From positions 2,824,933 to 2,888,932 of the forward strand of contig NZ_JACCCV010000001.1 of NCBI RefSeq assembly GCF_013410115.1: 64,000 nucleotides of DNA. The letters are read 5' to 3'. The stretch comes from Tunturiibacter gelidiferens. Lineage in GTDB: Bacteria > Acidobacteriota > Terriglobia > Terriglobales > Acidobacteriaceae. A model generated the notes under the pieces. The model ran no database searches. It was given only the letters and a program-made list of their open reading frames with translations, and had not been told where the DNA came from. The position numbers and the translations under genes were made by a program. Position 1 is the first letter of the stretch. Every line of letters begins with the position of its first letter. This document shows positions 1 through 9,541 of the stretch, piece by piece.

Positions 1-2
1 TT

Positions 3-2891
3 TGCTGTTTGCTTTCATCAACGTCCGTCTGGTCACAGCAATTACAGGCCCCGACTTTGCCGGCCGGCCTGCCATCTGGTTCGCCTTCGTTGTCACCATC
101 TCCAAGGACTCCCAATTCCAACCCAACCGATGATGACAGTGCAGGCCGCACAAGATTGAGTGCCGAAGGGGATAATACAAGTCAGGGAACAAACGGCGTC
201 CTGACCACAGATCAAGTCCTCAAAGTCTTGCAGTCTCGACCAGAATTGATAGTGGACATCAAAGAGGTAATGGCCGACTATCTGCAACAGCAGGGAACTA
301 CAACGCAGTCAGATGCTATTACAGATGACATGCTGTACAAGGGCATATCCACAGATACGGGACTACGCGCCGTAATTACAGTATGGCTGAGGGCGCGTGG
401 CTACTTGTCCGGTTCAGATTTAGATAGACAGAGTTCAGATATGCAAGAGTTCGACGAGTCTCTCAACCCAACGACCTCACTCGGTTCTGGAGGTCCTGAT
501 TCTTTGAGGGGCGGTGTAAAAGATGCAAATTCTCCTGGTTTCGACCGGCCGGATAATGTTAGTTCCGATGTTGTCCGGAAAAAAGGTGGATCAGGTTCTT
601 CGGAACGGGGAGATCTCTCGCCACCGATCAAGTCTGATCGCAACAGTGGTAATTCGACTGAGGTAATTCATCAGACAACTCCTTACAACCTTCAGTCGCT
701 TCGCGATTTATACTCCCAAATTCCGGAGCAGACTTCGAAGCTCAGACGCTTCGGGTCGGATATGTTTCTTGAGAGGGGATTGACTGCCAAACAGATGTCA
801 ATTGATGTGCCGGTCGGCCCGGAATATATTCTGGGGGCAGGCGATGGACTGATCATTAGTCTTTGGGGAGGAGTGTCACAGACCTTTCCAAGGAACATTG
901 ATCGTGAGGGGACAATTGTACTGCCCGACGTCGGGGCCGTCCTAGTCGCGGGACTGCCTCTCGGCCGCGCTCAGGAGTTAATTCAGCAGGAATTGGGGAA
1001 GCAATTCAGAGACGCGAAGGTTTCGGTAACTCTTTCGCGTTTAAGAACCATACGAGTGTACATAGTTGGTGATGTTCAACGTCCTGGAGCATACGACCTT
1101 AGCTCGCTAGCGACTCCGCTCAACGCGCTATATGCAGCCGGTGGACCAACCAACCTTGGCTCATTACGTATAGCTCGCCAATATCGCGGAAAAGAATTGG
1201 TGCGCGAGGTAGATCTCTATGACTTTTTACTTCACGGTGTTCGGCCGGACGGGGAAAGACTGGAAGCGGGCGACACGATTTTGATACCGCCCGTCGGACG
1301 ACAGGTTGCAGTAGCAGGGATGGTTAAGCGCCCCGCGATCTATGAACTAAGAGGCGAGAGAGAACTATCTGAAGTGTTGGACGAAGCCGGTGGTTTGCTG
1401 GTGGCTGCTGCGATGAGCCGCATAACAATCGAAAGAATTGACGAGCAAGGGCACCGGGCGACGCTGAACCTGGATATACCGGAAGGAAGTACGAGAGAGG
1501 CGTCGCAGATAAGGATCGAGCAGTTTGCCGTTCTAGACGGCGATCGCGTTAACATCAACCCGATACTGCCTTATAGCGAAAAGGCGATCTACGTTGAGGG
1601 ACATGTTGTCAGACCTGGAAAGTTTCCCTACCACGATGGAATGAAGTTGAATGATGTTCTTCGGTCGTACCAAGACCTCCTTCCAGAACCCGCGGATCGC
1701 GGGGAAATTGTTCGTCTGATGCCACCTGATTTGCGTGTTGAAGCTATTTCATTTAGCGTGCCCGACGTTTTTGTCGGGAACGAAGAACTTGACTTAAGAC
1801 CTTTCGACACAATCCGGATCGCAGGTCGCTATGAAGCAGACGCTCCCAAAGTTCAGGTACACGGAGAGGTAATCCACCCCGGAGAGTATGCGCTTTCTCA
1901 GGGAATGACCGCCGCACAACTCGTTCGGATGGCAGGCGGCTTCAAGCGGAGTGCACTACTTGATGCCGCCGATCTTGCTAGTTATGACGTGAAAGATGGA
2001 CGACAGGTTATAAGCCGTAGAGGGGCAATCCGAATCGGAGCGGCAGTCAACAATTACGATTCGGCCTCAGACGTAATACTCAAAGCCGGGGACGTGCTGA
2101 CAATCCATCAAATATCGGGCTGGAACGATATTGGATCTTCAGTAAGTGTGTCCGGTGAAGTTGCTTATCCCGGTTCCTACGGTCTGCAAGAGGGGGAAAG
2201 ATTGAGTTCAGTTTTGAAACGCGCAGGTGGGTTTCGATCTTCGGCTTACCCCTCAGGGGCAGTATTGATCAGACTTCAGGTAAAAGAGCTTGAAGACAAG
2301 AGCCGAAATGAGTTGATCCATCAGATTGAGACAACATCCGCTGGTGCGAGGCTGGCTCCGAGCCTCTCCGCACAGGACGATGCGGCGACATTGCAGTTAC
2401 TCGTCCAGCAACAAAAAGAAGTGGTTTCTCGATTGCGCAACCAACCAGCAATTGGACGTTTGGTAATCAAAATTAACAGAGATATTTCAAGCTGGGAAGG
2501 CACATCCGCAGATGTCGAACTGCGTAATGGAGACGTCCTCACTATACCTAAAAGGCCAGGTTTCGTTTTGGTCACTGGTCAGGTCTATAACGCGTCTGCA
2601 ATCACGTTCGTTCCGGGGAAGACCACGGGCTGGTATCTCCAGCGAGCGGGGGGTAGCACCGAAGGCGGTAACCGAAAAGAAATTCTTGTCATCCGGGCTA
2701 ACGGCCTCGTGGTAGGGAGACGTTCGAATAACTGGCATGAGCCAGGGGTTCTTGATACAAAGCTTGATCCGGGCGACGTCGTTGTTGTTCCCCAGAAGGT
2801 CTTCGGTGGGTCGGCCTTGTGGAGAAATCTGTTCGCTTCAGCGCAGGTATTCTCTTCGGTGGGATTCGCAGCAGCGTTGGCGCTTCACTAG
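3..2891 (+). CDS. Multi-SLBB polysaccharide export protein (Wza-like), 5' end outside window
   Basis: This is an outer-membrane or periplasmic exopolysaccharide export protein. The frame is open from base 3 and reads through a hydrophobic, signal-peptide-like tail (CCLLSSTSVWSQQ), so the true start probably lies upstream of the window and the TTG at 9 is not the start. Counting from that TTG, residues 20-220 are Ser/Pro/Gly-rich and low in complexity. A Poly_export domain follows at about 265-345. Then come about six SLBB-like repeats with the recurring pattern V-x-G-x-V-x-x-P-G-x-Y, near residues 350, 435, 525, 615, 715 and 855. At 960 residues or more it is far longer than E. coli Wza (about 380), which is seen in multi-SLBB exporters. 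It precedes a Wzz-like gene and two glycosyltransferases, so it belongs to an EPS locus. Family assignment is confident; the transported polymer is unknown. Confidence 0.85.
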   Translation, partial: CCLLSSTSVWSQQLQAPTLPAGLPSGSPSLSPSPRTPNSNPTDDDSAGRTRLSAEGDNTSQGTNGVLTTDQVLKVLQSRPELIVDIKEVMADYLQQQGTTTQSDAITDDMLYKGISTDTGLRAVITVWLRARGYLSGSDLDRQSSDMQEFDESLNPTTSLGSGGPDSLRGGVKDANSPGFDRPDNVSSDVVRKKGGSGSSERGDLSPPIKSDRNSGNSTEVIHQTTPYNLQSLRDLYSQIPEQTSKLRRFGSDMFLERGLTAKQMSIDVPVGPEYILGAGDGLIISLWGGVSQTFPRNIDREGTIVLPDVGAVLVAGLPLGRAQELIQQELGKQFRDAKVSVTLSRLRTIRVYIVGDVQRPGAYDLSSLATPLNALYAAGGPTNLGSLRIARQYRGKELVREVDLYDFLLHGVRPDGERLEAGDTILIPPVGRQVAVAGMVKRPAIYELRGERELSEVLDEAGGLLVAAAMSRITIERIDEQGHRATLNLDIPEGSTREASQIRIEQFAVLDGDRVNINPILPYSEKAIYVEGHVVRPGKFPYHDGMKLNDVLRSYQDLLPEPADRGEIVRLMPPDLRVEAISFSVPDVFVGNEELDLRPFDTIRIAGRYEADAPKVQVHGEVIHPGEYALSQGMTAAQLVRMAGGFKRSALLDAADLASYDVKDGRQVISRRGAIRIGAAVNNYDSASDVILKAGDVLTIHQISGWNDIGSSVSVSGEVAYPGSYGLQEGERLSSVLKRAGGFRSSAYPSGAVLIRLQVKELEDKSRNELIHQIETTSAGARLAPSLSAQDDAATLQLLVQQQKEVVSRLRNQPAIGRLVIKINRDISSWEGTSADVELRNGDVLTIPKRPGFVLVTGQVYNASAITFVPGKTTGWYLQRAGGSTEGGNRKEILVIRANGLVVGRRSNNWHEPGVLDTKLDPGDVVVVPQKVFGGSALWRNLFASAQVFSSVGFAAALALH

Positions 2892-3046
2892 GAATTATGA
2901 CGTGAGTCCAAAAGTGCTAGTTTCAGGTCTTTGTATAGACTAAATTTTATTTTATCGAGCGACACCTAGTATTTTAATATGACTCTTTATCTAAGACAAG
3001 CGGTTGGTGGTTCACGGAGTCCAGACTCATCACTGTCGAGGTAGCA

Positions 3047-4324
3047 ATGCAGGCAAGCTTATCAACGCCCACGTCTCAAGCGCCCTCTCCGAGCCGCAAC
3101 AAGCAGCAATCGGATGGTGTCGAGAAAACCTGGGTGACAAACGCGTCACTGTTCTGGGATAACCGGCGTATTTTTCTCCGCACAGCTGGAGCCACCTTCG
3201 CAATTAGTATTTTAGTCGCGTTCTCACTGCCTAAGCAATACGAGTCCGGAGCACGAATCATGCCGCCAGAACAGGGCGGCAATGGTGCTGCCATGCTTGC
3301 TGCTTTAGTGGGTAAGAGCTCAGCTAGCAGTCTCTCAGGTTTAGCTGGCAGTCTCATTGGAGTAAAAAACAACAGCGCCCTGTTCGTTGCGTTGTTGCAT
3401 AGCGGAACAGTATCCGGGCATCTTATCGATAAGTTTGACCTGCAACGGGTCTATCACAGACGTTATCGAGATAGTACTGCAAAGCGATTAGCACATCTGA
3501 CCAAGATTACTGAAGATTCGAAAAGTGGCGTGATCACAATCGTTGTAACAGATGGTGACCGCGAGCGTGCGCGAGACCTGGCTAACGCTTATCTAGATGA
3601 ACTGAATAGATTAGTCGCTCGAGTTAATACTTCCGCCGCTCGTCGCGAACGCGAATTTATTGAGCAGCGCCTGAATACTGTCCAAACTGAACTAGAGCGC
3701 GCACAGCTGGAACTGAGTGACTTCTCCAGGAAAAACACCACAATTGATCTGAAAGAACAGACCAGAGCCACCGTAGACGCTGGAGCCAAGCTCGAAGGGC
3801 AACTTATAGCTGGCGAAACGGAACTGAGCGCTCTGCGCCAGATTTATGGCGATCAAAATGTCCGGGTACGCGCGGCGGAGGCAAGAAATGCAATCCTGCA
3901 ACACGAACTACAGCGCGCCAATGGACGGAGCATTCAGGGAGTGGAAGAAGATAATCTTGATTCAACTCATCCATATCCAGCTCTACGAGAACTCCCTCGA
4001 TTGGGTGTTCAGTGGGCCAATCTTTATAGGACTGTTCGCATTCATGAAACCGTCTTTGACCTACTTTCAGAAGAATATGAGACGGCTCGTATCGACGAAG
4101 CCAAATCCATTCCGACAGTCGGAATCATTGATTTTCCCGGTCTTCCCGAGCGAAAGTCTAGCCCGCATCGCTTCCTCATAGTCTTAAGCTCTACTGCACT
4201 CTCAATTGCCATGACAGCAATATACCTCTTGGTGACGCGATTTTGGCTCGAACTGGAGGAGTGTGATCCACGCCGAGTGCTGGTCGCTCGAATCAGAATG
4301 ACGATGCACAACGGATGGGCTTGA
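3047..4324 (+). CDS. Wzz/GumC-type polysaccharide chain-length protein
   Basis: This is an inner-membrane polysaccharide co-polymerase that should set the chain length of the exported polymer. The layout is typical. The cytoplasmic N-terminus is Ser/Pro-rich, the first membrane segment is at about residues 42-61, and a long periplasmic region contains an extended coiled coil at about 190-260 (the stretch with EREFIEQRL). A PGLPERKSSPHR motif lies just before the second membrane segment at about 374-396, matching the P-x-x-P-x-x-P/S-x-x-P motif of the family. There is no C-terminal tyrosine-kinase (Wzc) domain. The ATG has a GAGG ribosome site at 3038-3041. It lies 155 bases after the SLBB exporter on the same strand. 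Confidence 0.85.
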   Translation: MQASLSTPTSQAPSPSRNKQQSDGVEKTWVTNASLFWDNRRIFLRTAGATFAISILVAFSLPKQYESGARIMPPEQGGNGAAMLAALVGKSSASSLSGLAGSLIGVKNNSALFVALLHSGTVSGHLIDKFDLQRVYHRRYRDSTAKRLAHLTKITEDSKSGVITIVVTDGDRERARDLANAYLDELNRLVARVNTSAARREREFIEQRLNTVQTELERAQLELSDFSRKNTTIDLKEQTRATVDAGAKLEGQLIAGETELSALRQIYGDQNVRVRAAEARNAILQHELQRANGRSIQGVEEDNLDSTHPYPALRELPRLGVQWANLYRTVRIHETVFDLLSEEYETARIDEAKSIPTVGIIDFPGLPERKSSPHRFLIVLSSTALSIAMTAIYLLVTRFWLELEECDPRRVLVARIRMTMHNGWA

Positions 4325-4555
4325 GGATTGGTATGGGAACGTATCGACAGCACAGGCGCATAATTCTGCGTCTCCGAATGTCGTATTTGCGATCGGTGCG
4401 AGACGCAGGGCGACCGCTGGTTCACGGGCGGAGACTATCTGGTCGCTGCCAATCAGCTGTATCTCCGAGCACAAATTACACAACTAACGTTAATGACGTC
4501 AAGTAAAGGATAATCCGCCACCATCGGAAACCATATCTTTCATAGTGACAAATCA

Positions 4556-5413
4556 ATGAAAAGTTCCCTGTCAATCTCGGTTGTCACACCATCATTTAAT
4601 CAAGTTAGCTTCATTCAAGAAGCTTTGGAAAGCGTACGTCTTCAAAATTATCCGGTCTGCGAACATCTAATAATCGATGGAATGTCGACTGACGGCACAA
4701 TCGACTTATTGCGGAGTCTACCGAGCGACAAGAATTGCACCAACATTACTTGGGTTGCCGAGCAAGATAGCGGACAGAGTGAAGCTCTAAACAAGGGGTT
4801 CCGCTGGGCTCAGGGCGACATCATTGGTTGGCTAAACTCCGATGACCGTTATCGACTCGGATGCTTTGAGCATGTAGTGAAGGTGTTTGAAGAGAACCCA
4901 GACGTTGATGTTTTGTATGGAGACTACCGCGTAGTAGATGAGTCGGGGCGGCTTATTCAAGTTCGTCCGGAGATCAAGTTCAGTAAGTTTGTGCTTTTTT
5001 ACCATCGGGTGTTATATATCCCGACAACAGCTACGTTCTTTCGAAGACGAATTTTTGATGATGATAACTGGCTTGATGAGAATCTTCAATATGTCATGGA
5101 CCTCGAGTTTTTTATACGCTTAACCTCGAATGGATATCGTTTTAGACATCTTTCAGAGATACTTGCAGATTTCAGGTTGCAGCCTGCCAGCAAGACGTGC
5201 CGCAATCCAGATAAACAACGTCGGGAGCACGAGCAGGTAATCTTCACATCTGTGCCATTGCTTCGAAGTATTGAACCAAAGTGTGTTAAGATCTGCGTTC
5301 TTTTGTTATTTCGACCATTAGCTGCTGTAAGACGATACGCAGAAAAACTACTCCGCGGTTCCTATCTGAGACAGTTGTGGTCGACCTACGTTAAAGCCGA
5401 TTCAGAAATGTAA
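4556..5413 (+). CDS. Family 2 glycosyltransferase
   Basis: This is a cytosolic GT-A fold glycosyltransferase expected to add a sugar to the lipid-linked repeat unit of the EPS made by this locus. The N-terminus has the family start SISVVTPSFNQ. The acceptor region HLIIDGMSTDGT lies at about residue 40, and GWLNSDDRY near residue 95 supplies the metal-binding DXD-like Asp pair. A conserved MDLEFFIRL segment lies near residue 185, typical of the catalytic base region. The length of 285 residues is normal. It is followed 9 bases later by a second glycosyltransferase, so the two are likely cotranscribed. Donor and acceptor cannot be read from the sequence. No strong ribosome site precedes the ATG. 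Confidence 0.88.
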   Translation: MKSSLSISVVTPSFNQVSFIQEALESVRLQNYPVCEHLIIDGMSTDGTIDLLRSLPSDKNCTNITWVAEQDSGQSEALNKGFRWAQGDIIGWLNSDDRYRLGCFEHVVKVFEENPDVDVLYGDYRVVDESGRLIQVRPEIKFSKFVLFYHRVLYIPTTATFFRRRIFDDDNWLDENLQYVMDLEFFIRLTSNGYRFRHLSEILADFRLQPASKTCRNPDKQRREHEQVIFTSVPLLRSIEPKCVKICVLLLFRPLAAVRRYAEKLLRGSYLRQLWSTYVKADSEM

Positions 5414-5422
5414 AGCGAAGCT

Positions 5423-6592
5423 ATGAATATATTGATTACTGCGGTTTCGTCATCTACTGGCCCATCAGGTATTTGTAGACACGCATACAGTCTCGCGTGC
5501 TGTGCGGCTAGCCGTAAAGAGATCTCTCAGGTCACCTTGGTTGTTGGAAAGTGGCAAGAATCGTACTTTAAACACTCTTTTCAAATGGAAGACATGAAAC
5601 TGAGCGTCGTAGTTGTCGATATACACAATGACGCTTTTGCACGAAACCTTTGGTACCTATGTGAGCTGCCAAGACTTGCAAATGCCGTGGCTGCAGATAT
5701 CATTCATCTTTCGTTTCCCGTTCCCATCCGACGTGCCACCCTAAATCGACCCGTGGTGGTTTCGTTACATGATCTTTACCCATATGATGAACCAGACAAT
5801 TTTGGATTCCCGAAGGTTTATTTTAATAGAGTATTTCTTCAACAATGTCTGGGGGAGGTTGACTTAGTCACCTGCGTTTCTGAAACTACCCTGTCGCGAT
5901 TGAATACAAGGTTCCCTGCGGTTGCGAAGAAAAAAGGAGTAGTCGTTTACAACTGCGTAAACATTAAATCCAGCAGACACAGCTATTCCGTCATCACAGA
6001 CCGACCGTTTTTTCTGATGGTCGCCCAGCATCGCGCAAACAAGAATATTACAATGGCACTCCGGGTTTTTGGGGAACTCTTGAAAAGAGAAAGAATTGAC
6101 AGGCGAACGCTGTTGCTTTTGTTAGGTAATCATGGCCCTGAGACTACTACGATCAAGTCCGTCATTGAGCGAGAAGCTCTGGGAGACAGCGTAAAATTAA
6201 TAGATGGCGTAAGTGATGAGGAGTTGATATGGCTTTACAAGAGCTGTGACATATTATTAGCTCCTTCTTTTATGGAGGGGTTTGGTCTACCGATCGTCGA
6301 GGGACTGCTGTGCGGAAGTCGTGTCGTGTGCTCCGATATTCCTACGTTCCGTGAGGTAGGCGGTGAGGCGTGCTATTATTTCGATCTTTATTCCGACAAA
6401 GGATCGTCTGGGTTGGCAACGGCAATCTGTGATGCATTGACGAAGCCGAAGCGTAAAGCAGAAGATCTTGAGAGGTTTTCCTTAGAAGAAATCGCTCGAA
6501 ACCTTATGACTGTTTATTTTGGACTCCAAGAAAACTCGATTGAGGAGACGAATAGAGGTGAAACCGTAGCGCTGCATCCCGCTGGTTCTTGA
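5423..6592 (+). CDS. GT4-type (family 1 domain) glycosyltransferase
   Basis: This is a GT-B fold retaining glycosyltransferase, the second of a pair in the EPS locus. The C-terminal half carries the Glycos_transf_1 signature. FFLMVAQHRANKNI near residue 195 opens the nucleotide-sugar domain, and MEGFGLPIVEGL near residue 285 contains the E-x7-E motif that binds the donor. This is followed by a CSDIPTFREVGGEA segment typical of the family. The N-terminal acceptor domain has an SLHDLYPY motif near residue 115. It starts 9 bases after the previous gene. No polymerase, flippase or further transferase follows within the window, so the rest of the locus lies upstream or elsewhere. Confidence 0.88.
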   Translation: MNILITAVSSSTGPSGICRHAYSLACCAASRKEISQVTLVVGKWQESYFKHSFQMEDMKLSVVVVDIHNDAFARNLWYLCELPRLANAVAADIIHLSFPVPIRRATLNRPVVVSLHDLYPYDEPDNFGFPKVYFNRVFLQQCLGEVDLVTCVSETTLSRLNTRFPAVAKKKGVVVYNCVNIKSSRHSYSVITDRPFFLMVAQHRANKNITMALRVFGELLKRERIDRRTLLLLLGNHGPETTTIKSVIEREALGDSVKLIDGVSDEELIWLYKSCDILLAPSFMEGFGLPIVEGLLCGSRVVCSDIPTFREVGGEACYYFDLYSDKGSSGLATAICDALTKPKRKAEDLERFSLEEIARNLMTVYFGLQENSIEETNRGETVALHPAGS

Positions 6593-7005
6593 TTCAACTC
6601 TCAGTTTCGGCTCTCATTTATGGTTAGCCGCCAATCTAGATGTGTCGGTTTTACAGGATTCTCGCTTGCCGCGTTTTGTTGTTCTGCGGCGAGAGTTCTG
6701 GTGATGGTGATCGTCAACATCATGCAGAACGTCTGCAACAGACAGTTTGGTCACGCGTGTTATTTTCGGGCTCCCGGCGTCCTATGCCACATAAAATAAT
6801 CTGCCGGAGAAGGCAATATTTATGCGTTCCTCGTTTGGAAGTGAATCTGGGAGCTCTGAATGTCTCCAAGTTGTCAGAGCTTTGTCATTTGATTATACGA
6901 ATCAAACACTTAGGTGGGTGATCGTCAAAGAAACTTGACTTCTCTCGATAGAATATAAGAATCAGGAATCGGTGGGCGACCGAGATTCCTCGAGGAGCGA
7001 AAACA
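6593..7005. other. Intergenic region, no convincing gene
   Basis: This stretch of about 410 bases separates the EPS genes from the two-component operon. A 93-codon plus-strand frame is open at 6640-6921, but it is arginine- and cysteine-rich, matches no family I know and lacks a ribosome site, so I do not call it. The only structure I see is the leader inverted repeat at 6964-6990, listed separately. Confidence 0.6.
6964..6990 (+). promoter_or_regulatory. Inverted repeat in the leader of the response-regulator operon
   Basis: AGGAATC (6964-6970) and GATTCCT (6984-6990) are exact inverted 7-mers, extended inward by GGT/ACC pairing around a short loop. The repeat lies just upstream of the GAGGAG ribosome site (6992-6997) of the GTG-started regulator gene at 7006. 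It could be an operator for autoregulation or an RNA hairpin in the 5' leader. There is no direct evidence for either. Confidence 0.35.
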
Positions 7006-7689
7006 GTGAGCTTGATCTTGGTAATCGAAGACGATCCTAGAATTCAAAAGGCGCTTCATCGGCAGTTCACCACCGAGGGTTATGACGTACATGTGACCGG
7101 CGACGGCGCGCAGGGTTTGGCGACCTGTAAAAGCTTAAGGCCTGCCGGTGTTGTACTCGATCTGATGCTGCCAAGCATGTCAGGCCTGGAGGTGTGCAAG
7201 GGGATCAAGAACTGGTCAGCTAGTACTCCAGTTGTGGTTCTCAGCGCAGTTTCTGAGGTCGCAGATAAAGTTTTGCTATTGGAGTTGGGCGCAGACGATT
7301 ATGTCACAAAACCGTTTAGTCCGCGCGAGTTGATGGCGCGGGTGCAGGCTGCAATTCGACGAACCCGCAAGCCGGTAGCGAACACTCGCGTTAGCTTTGG
7401 AAACGTGACTGCAGATTTCTCTGGCATGGAAGTTTTTAAAGATGGTGCGACTGTAGTTCTCACCGCACACGAGATTAAGCTTCTCCAGTATTTTGTCGAA
7501 CACGCGGAACGTGTAATTACTCGAGAAGAGTTGCTGAACGATGTCTGGAACTACACGTCATACCCGACGACGCGCACGGTGGACAACCACATCATGAAGT
7601 TACGGCAGAAGTTAGAAATGGATCCGGCAAAGCCTGTATACTTCCGCACTATCCATGGCATTGGCTACAAATTTGTACGCGGAAGCTGA
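7006..7689 (+). CDS. OmpR/PhoB-family response regulator
   Basis: This is a DNA-binding response regulator. The receiver domain (about 1-115) has the acidic pair EDD at 8-10, the phospho-acceptor Asp52 in VVLDLMLP, and the conserved Lys in DDYVTKPFSP. The winged-helix effector domain (about 130-225) ends with the typical RTIHGIGYKF strand and contains the TRTVDNHIMKLRQKL recognition helix. The GTG start at 7006 is chosen because a GAGGAG ribosome site lies 8 bases upstream and MSLILVIEDD is a normal receiver start. The partner kinase begins 31 bases downstream and is followed closely by a porin-like and a copper-protein gene, so all four are probably one transcript. Confidence 0.93.
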   Translation: MSLILVIEDDPRIQKALHRQFTTEGYDVHVTGDGAQGLATCKSLRPAGVVLDLMLPSMSGLEVCKGIKNWSASTPVVVLSAVSEVADKVLLLELGADDYVTKPFSPRELMARVQAAIRRTRKPVANTRVSFGNVTADFSGMEVFKDGATVVLTAHEIKLLQYFVEHAERVITREELLNDVWNYTSYPTTRTVDNHIMKLRQKLEMDPAKPVYFRTIHGIGYKFVRGS

Positions 7690-7720
7690 TATCCCCACCG
7701 ATCATGGGAGACCGAAACTG

Positions 7721-9538
7721 ATGGACAGGCTGCGGATGAGGACGACGCTGCTGATCCCTTTGCTCATTCTCTCGTTCGGTTGCACACTGCTGAGTCTTCT
7801 GGTGATCCGCACCATCGTTCAACAGCAGACTCGGACGGATCTCGCATCTGACCTCCAACACTCAGTCAAGACCTACCAGAACCTACAACGTCAGCAGCGT
7901 GAACTCTTAGCGCGCGAGTCTGCACTTCTAGCTGACCTGCCAAGTCTGAAGTCTCTAATGACCACCTACGATCCCATAACCATCGAGGATGGCGGAATTG
8001 AGTTCTGGCAGGTGAGTGGATGCGACTTCTTCGCGCTACTTGATCAAAACGGAAGACTCATAGTTTCCTACAACCGCGGCGCGGCGCTCGACCATTCAGG
8101 GGTAGCACATGGGCTCGAGATGGAACGCTACAAACCTGGAGAGCCAATCTTGCTTTCCCTAGACGACCGCATATACGAAATCTCGACACAGCCACTCTAC
8201 TTTGGGCTAAAGGAGCACGGAACTCTCCTCGGATTTGTCGCTGTGGGATACCCCATCGATGAACATGTCGCCCGCGAGGTTAGCGAAGCAGCTGCGGCGC
8301 AGGTTGCCTTCTCCGTTGACGGTAGAGTTGTGGTCAGCACATTGAGTCCAGTGTTACAGCAGGAGCTCGTCGCTCGGGGCGGGGACCTGTTGGAGATGCC
8401 GACGCAGAACAAGAAAATTCAACTTGGGAAGATGGACTATCTCGCGGCATCTGAGCGACTCACCACCTCTGCCAGACAGGAGAGCGCAATGGAGATACCT
8501 CAGCTTGTTGTCTTGAAGTCATTCGAAGAAGCCACGCAGTTGGTGAATAGAGTGAACCGCTGGGTCCTTGCGCTTGCTCTTGTGGCTCTAGTTGTCGGAT
8601 CGGGAATGTTGGTTTCCATCTCACGTACCCTCACCCGCCCTATAGAAACCCTTGTAGAGGGTACTCGGGCTCTAGCTCAAGGTAACTTTGACTATCAACT
8701 CAATGAGGACGGAGCAGCGGAGATAAGGGAGCTAAGCAGAGCCTTTGAGCGTATGCGGATTCAGCTGCGTCGCACCCAACATGACCTGCTCGACGCAGAG
8801 AGACTTGCAACAATCGGGCGAATGGCGAGTTCCATTTCCCATGATCTAAGGCATTATCTTTCGGCGATGTATGCCAATGCCGAATTTATGAGTGGCGTAA
8901 ATATATCTCAGCCGGAGCGTGAAGAGTTAATGCTCGAAGTGCAAGCGGCCGTTCAAGGGATGACCGATCTTCTTGACTCGCTGCTCCTCTTCACTCAAAC
9001 CGGCCGAGCACTCCATCCCGAGTTTGAATCAATCGCACTTATGATCCAGCGAGCGGTGAGCATGGTCCGTTCCCATCCTGCGGGTCGAGACGTCAAAATA
9101 ACTCTCATCGGGCTATCTTCACTCGAAGCATGGATCGACGCCAAAAAACTGGGCCGCGCCGTTTACAATCTGCTCCTGAATGCCTGTCAAGCTGCAAAGC
9201 GTGGCCAAGGTCCTCCTACCGTTACTCTGACTCTCATCGAAAACGAGCGGTCGATTCAGATCAGAATTGTTGATAGTGGACCGGGTGTGCCGGCCGCTGT
9301 TCGCCAAAAAATATTCTTACCATTCGTAAGCGAGAGCAGGGAAAGCGGGACGGGGCTTGGCCTGACTCTTGCTCAACAAATTGCGCAAGAGCACGGCGGC
9401 GGGATTGAGCTCGAAGAAACCGCCGAAGGCGATACCGTGTTCACGATCAATCTACTAAGAGCGTCGTTACTCGCACTCGGTGCCGCGGTCGAAAAGAAGA
9501 CTTCCCCCACATATATCCCCGTCCATGAAAAAGGTTGA
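7721..9538 (+). CDS. Membrane sensor histidine kinase with periplasmic sensor and HAMP domains
   Basis: This is the partner kinase of the regulator at 7006. From the ATG at 7721 (MDRLRMRTTLL) it has a first membrane segment at about 8-28 and a periplasmic Cache-like sensor region of about 240 residues. A second membrane segment (WVLALALVALVVG) is followed by a HAMP linker. Next come a dimerisation helix with the phospho-accepting His in SISHDLRHYLSAMYANAEF, and a HATPase domain with N box NLLLNACQAA, G1 box VDSGPGVP and G2 box GTGLGLTLAQQ. The frame is open back to 7655, which would overlap the regulator. The ATG at 7721 is preferred because GGGAG lies about 10 bases upstream and the transmembrane start follows at once. 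The ligand is unknown, but the next two genes suggest an envelope or metal-related signal. Confidence 0.9.
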   Translation: MDRLRMRTTLLIPLLILSFGCTLLSLLVIRTIVQQQTRTDLASDLQHSVKTYQNLQRQQRELLARESALLADLPSLKSLMTTYDPITIEDGGIEFWQVSGCDFFALLDQNGRLIVSYNRGAALDHSGVAHGLEMERYKPGEPILLSLDDRIYEISTQPLYFGLKEHGTLLGFVAVGYPIDEHVAREVSEAAAAQVAFSVDGRVVVSTLSPVLQQELVARGGDLLEMPTQNKKIQLGKMDYLAASERLTTSARQESAMEIPQLVVLKSFEEATQLVNRVNRWVLALALVALVVGSGMLVSISRTLTRPIETLVEGTRALAQGNFDYQLNEDGAAEIRELSRAFERMRIQLRRTQHDLLDAERLATIGRMASSISHDLRHYLSAMYANAEFMSGVNISQPEREELMLEVQAAVQGMTDLLDSLLLFTQTGRALHPEFESIALMIQRAVSMVRSHPAGRDVKITLIGLSSLEAWIDAKKLGRAVYNLLLNACQAAKRGQGPPTVTLTLIENERSIQIRIVDSGPGVPAAVRQKIFLPFVSESRESGTGLGLTLAQQIAQEHGGGIELEETAEGDTVFTINLLRASLLALGAAVEKKTSPTYIPVHEKG

Positions 9539-9541
9539 GGA

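Noticed and set aside
6640..6921. 93-codon plus-strand open frame after the glycosyltransferases
   Set aside because: Arg/Cys-rich, no ribosome site, no recognisable motif, and frames on either side look equally poor.
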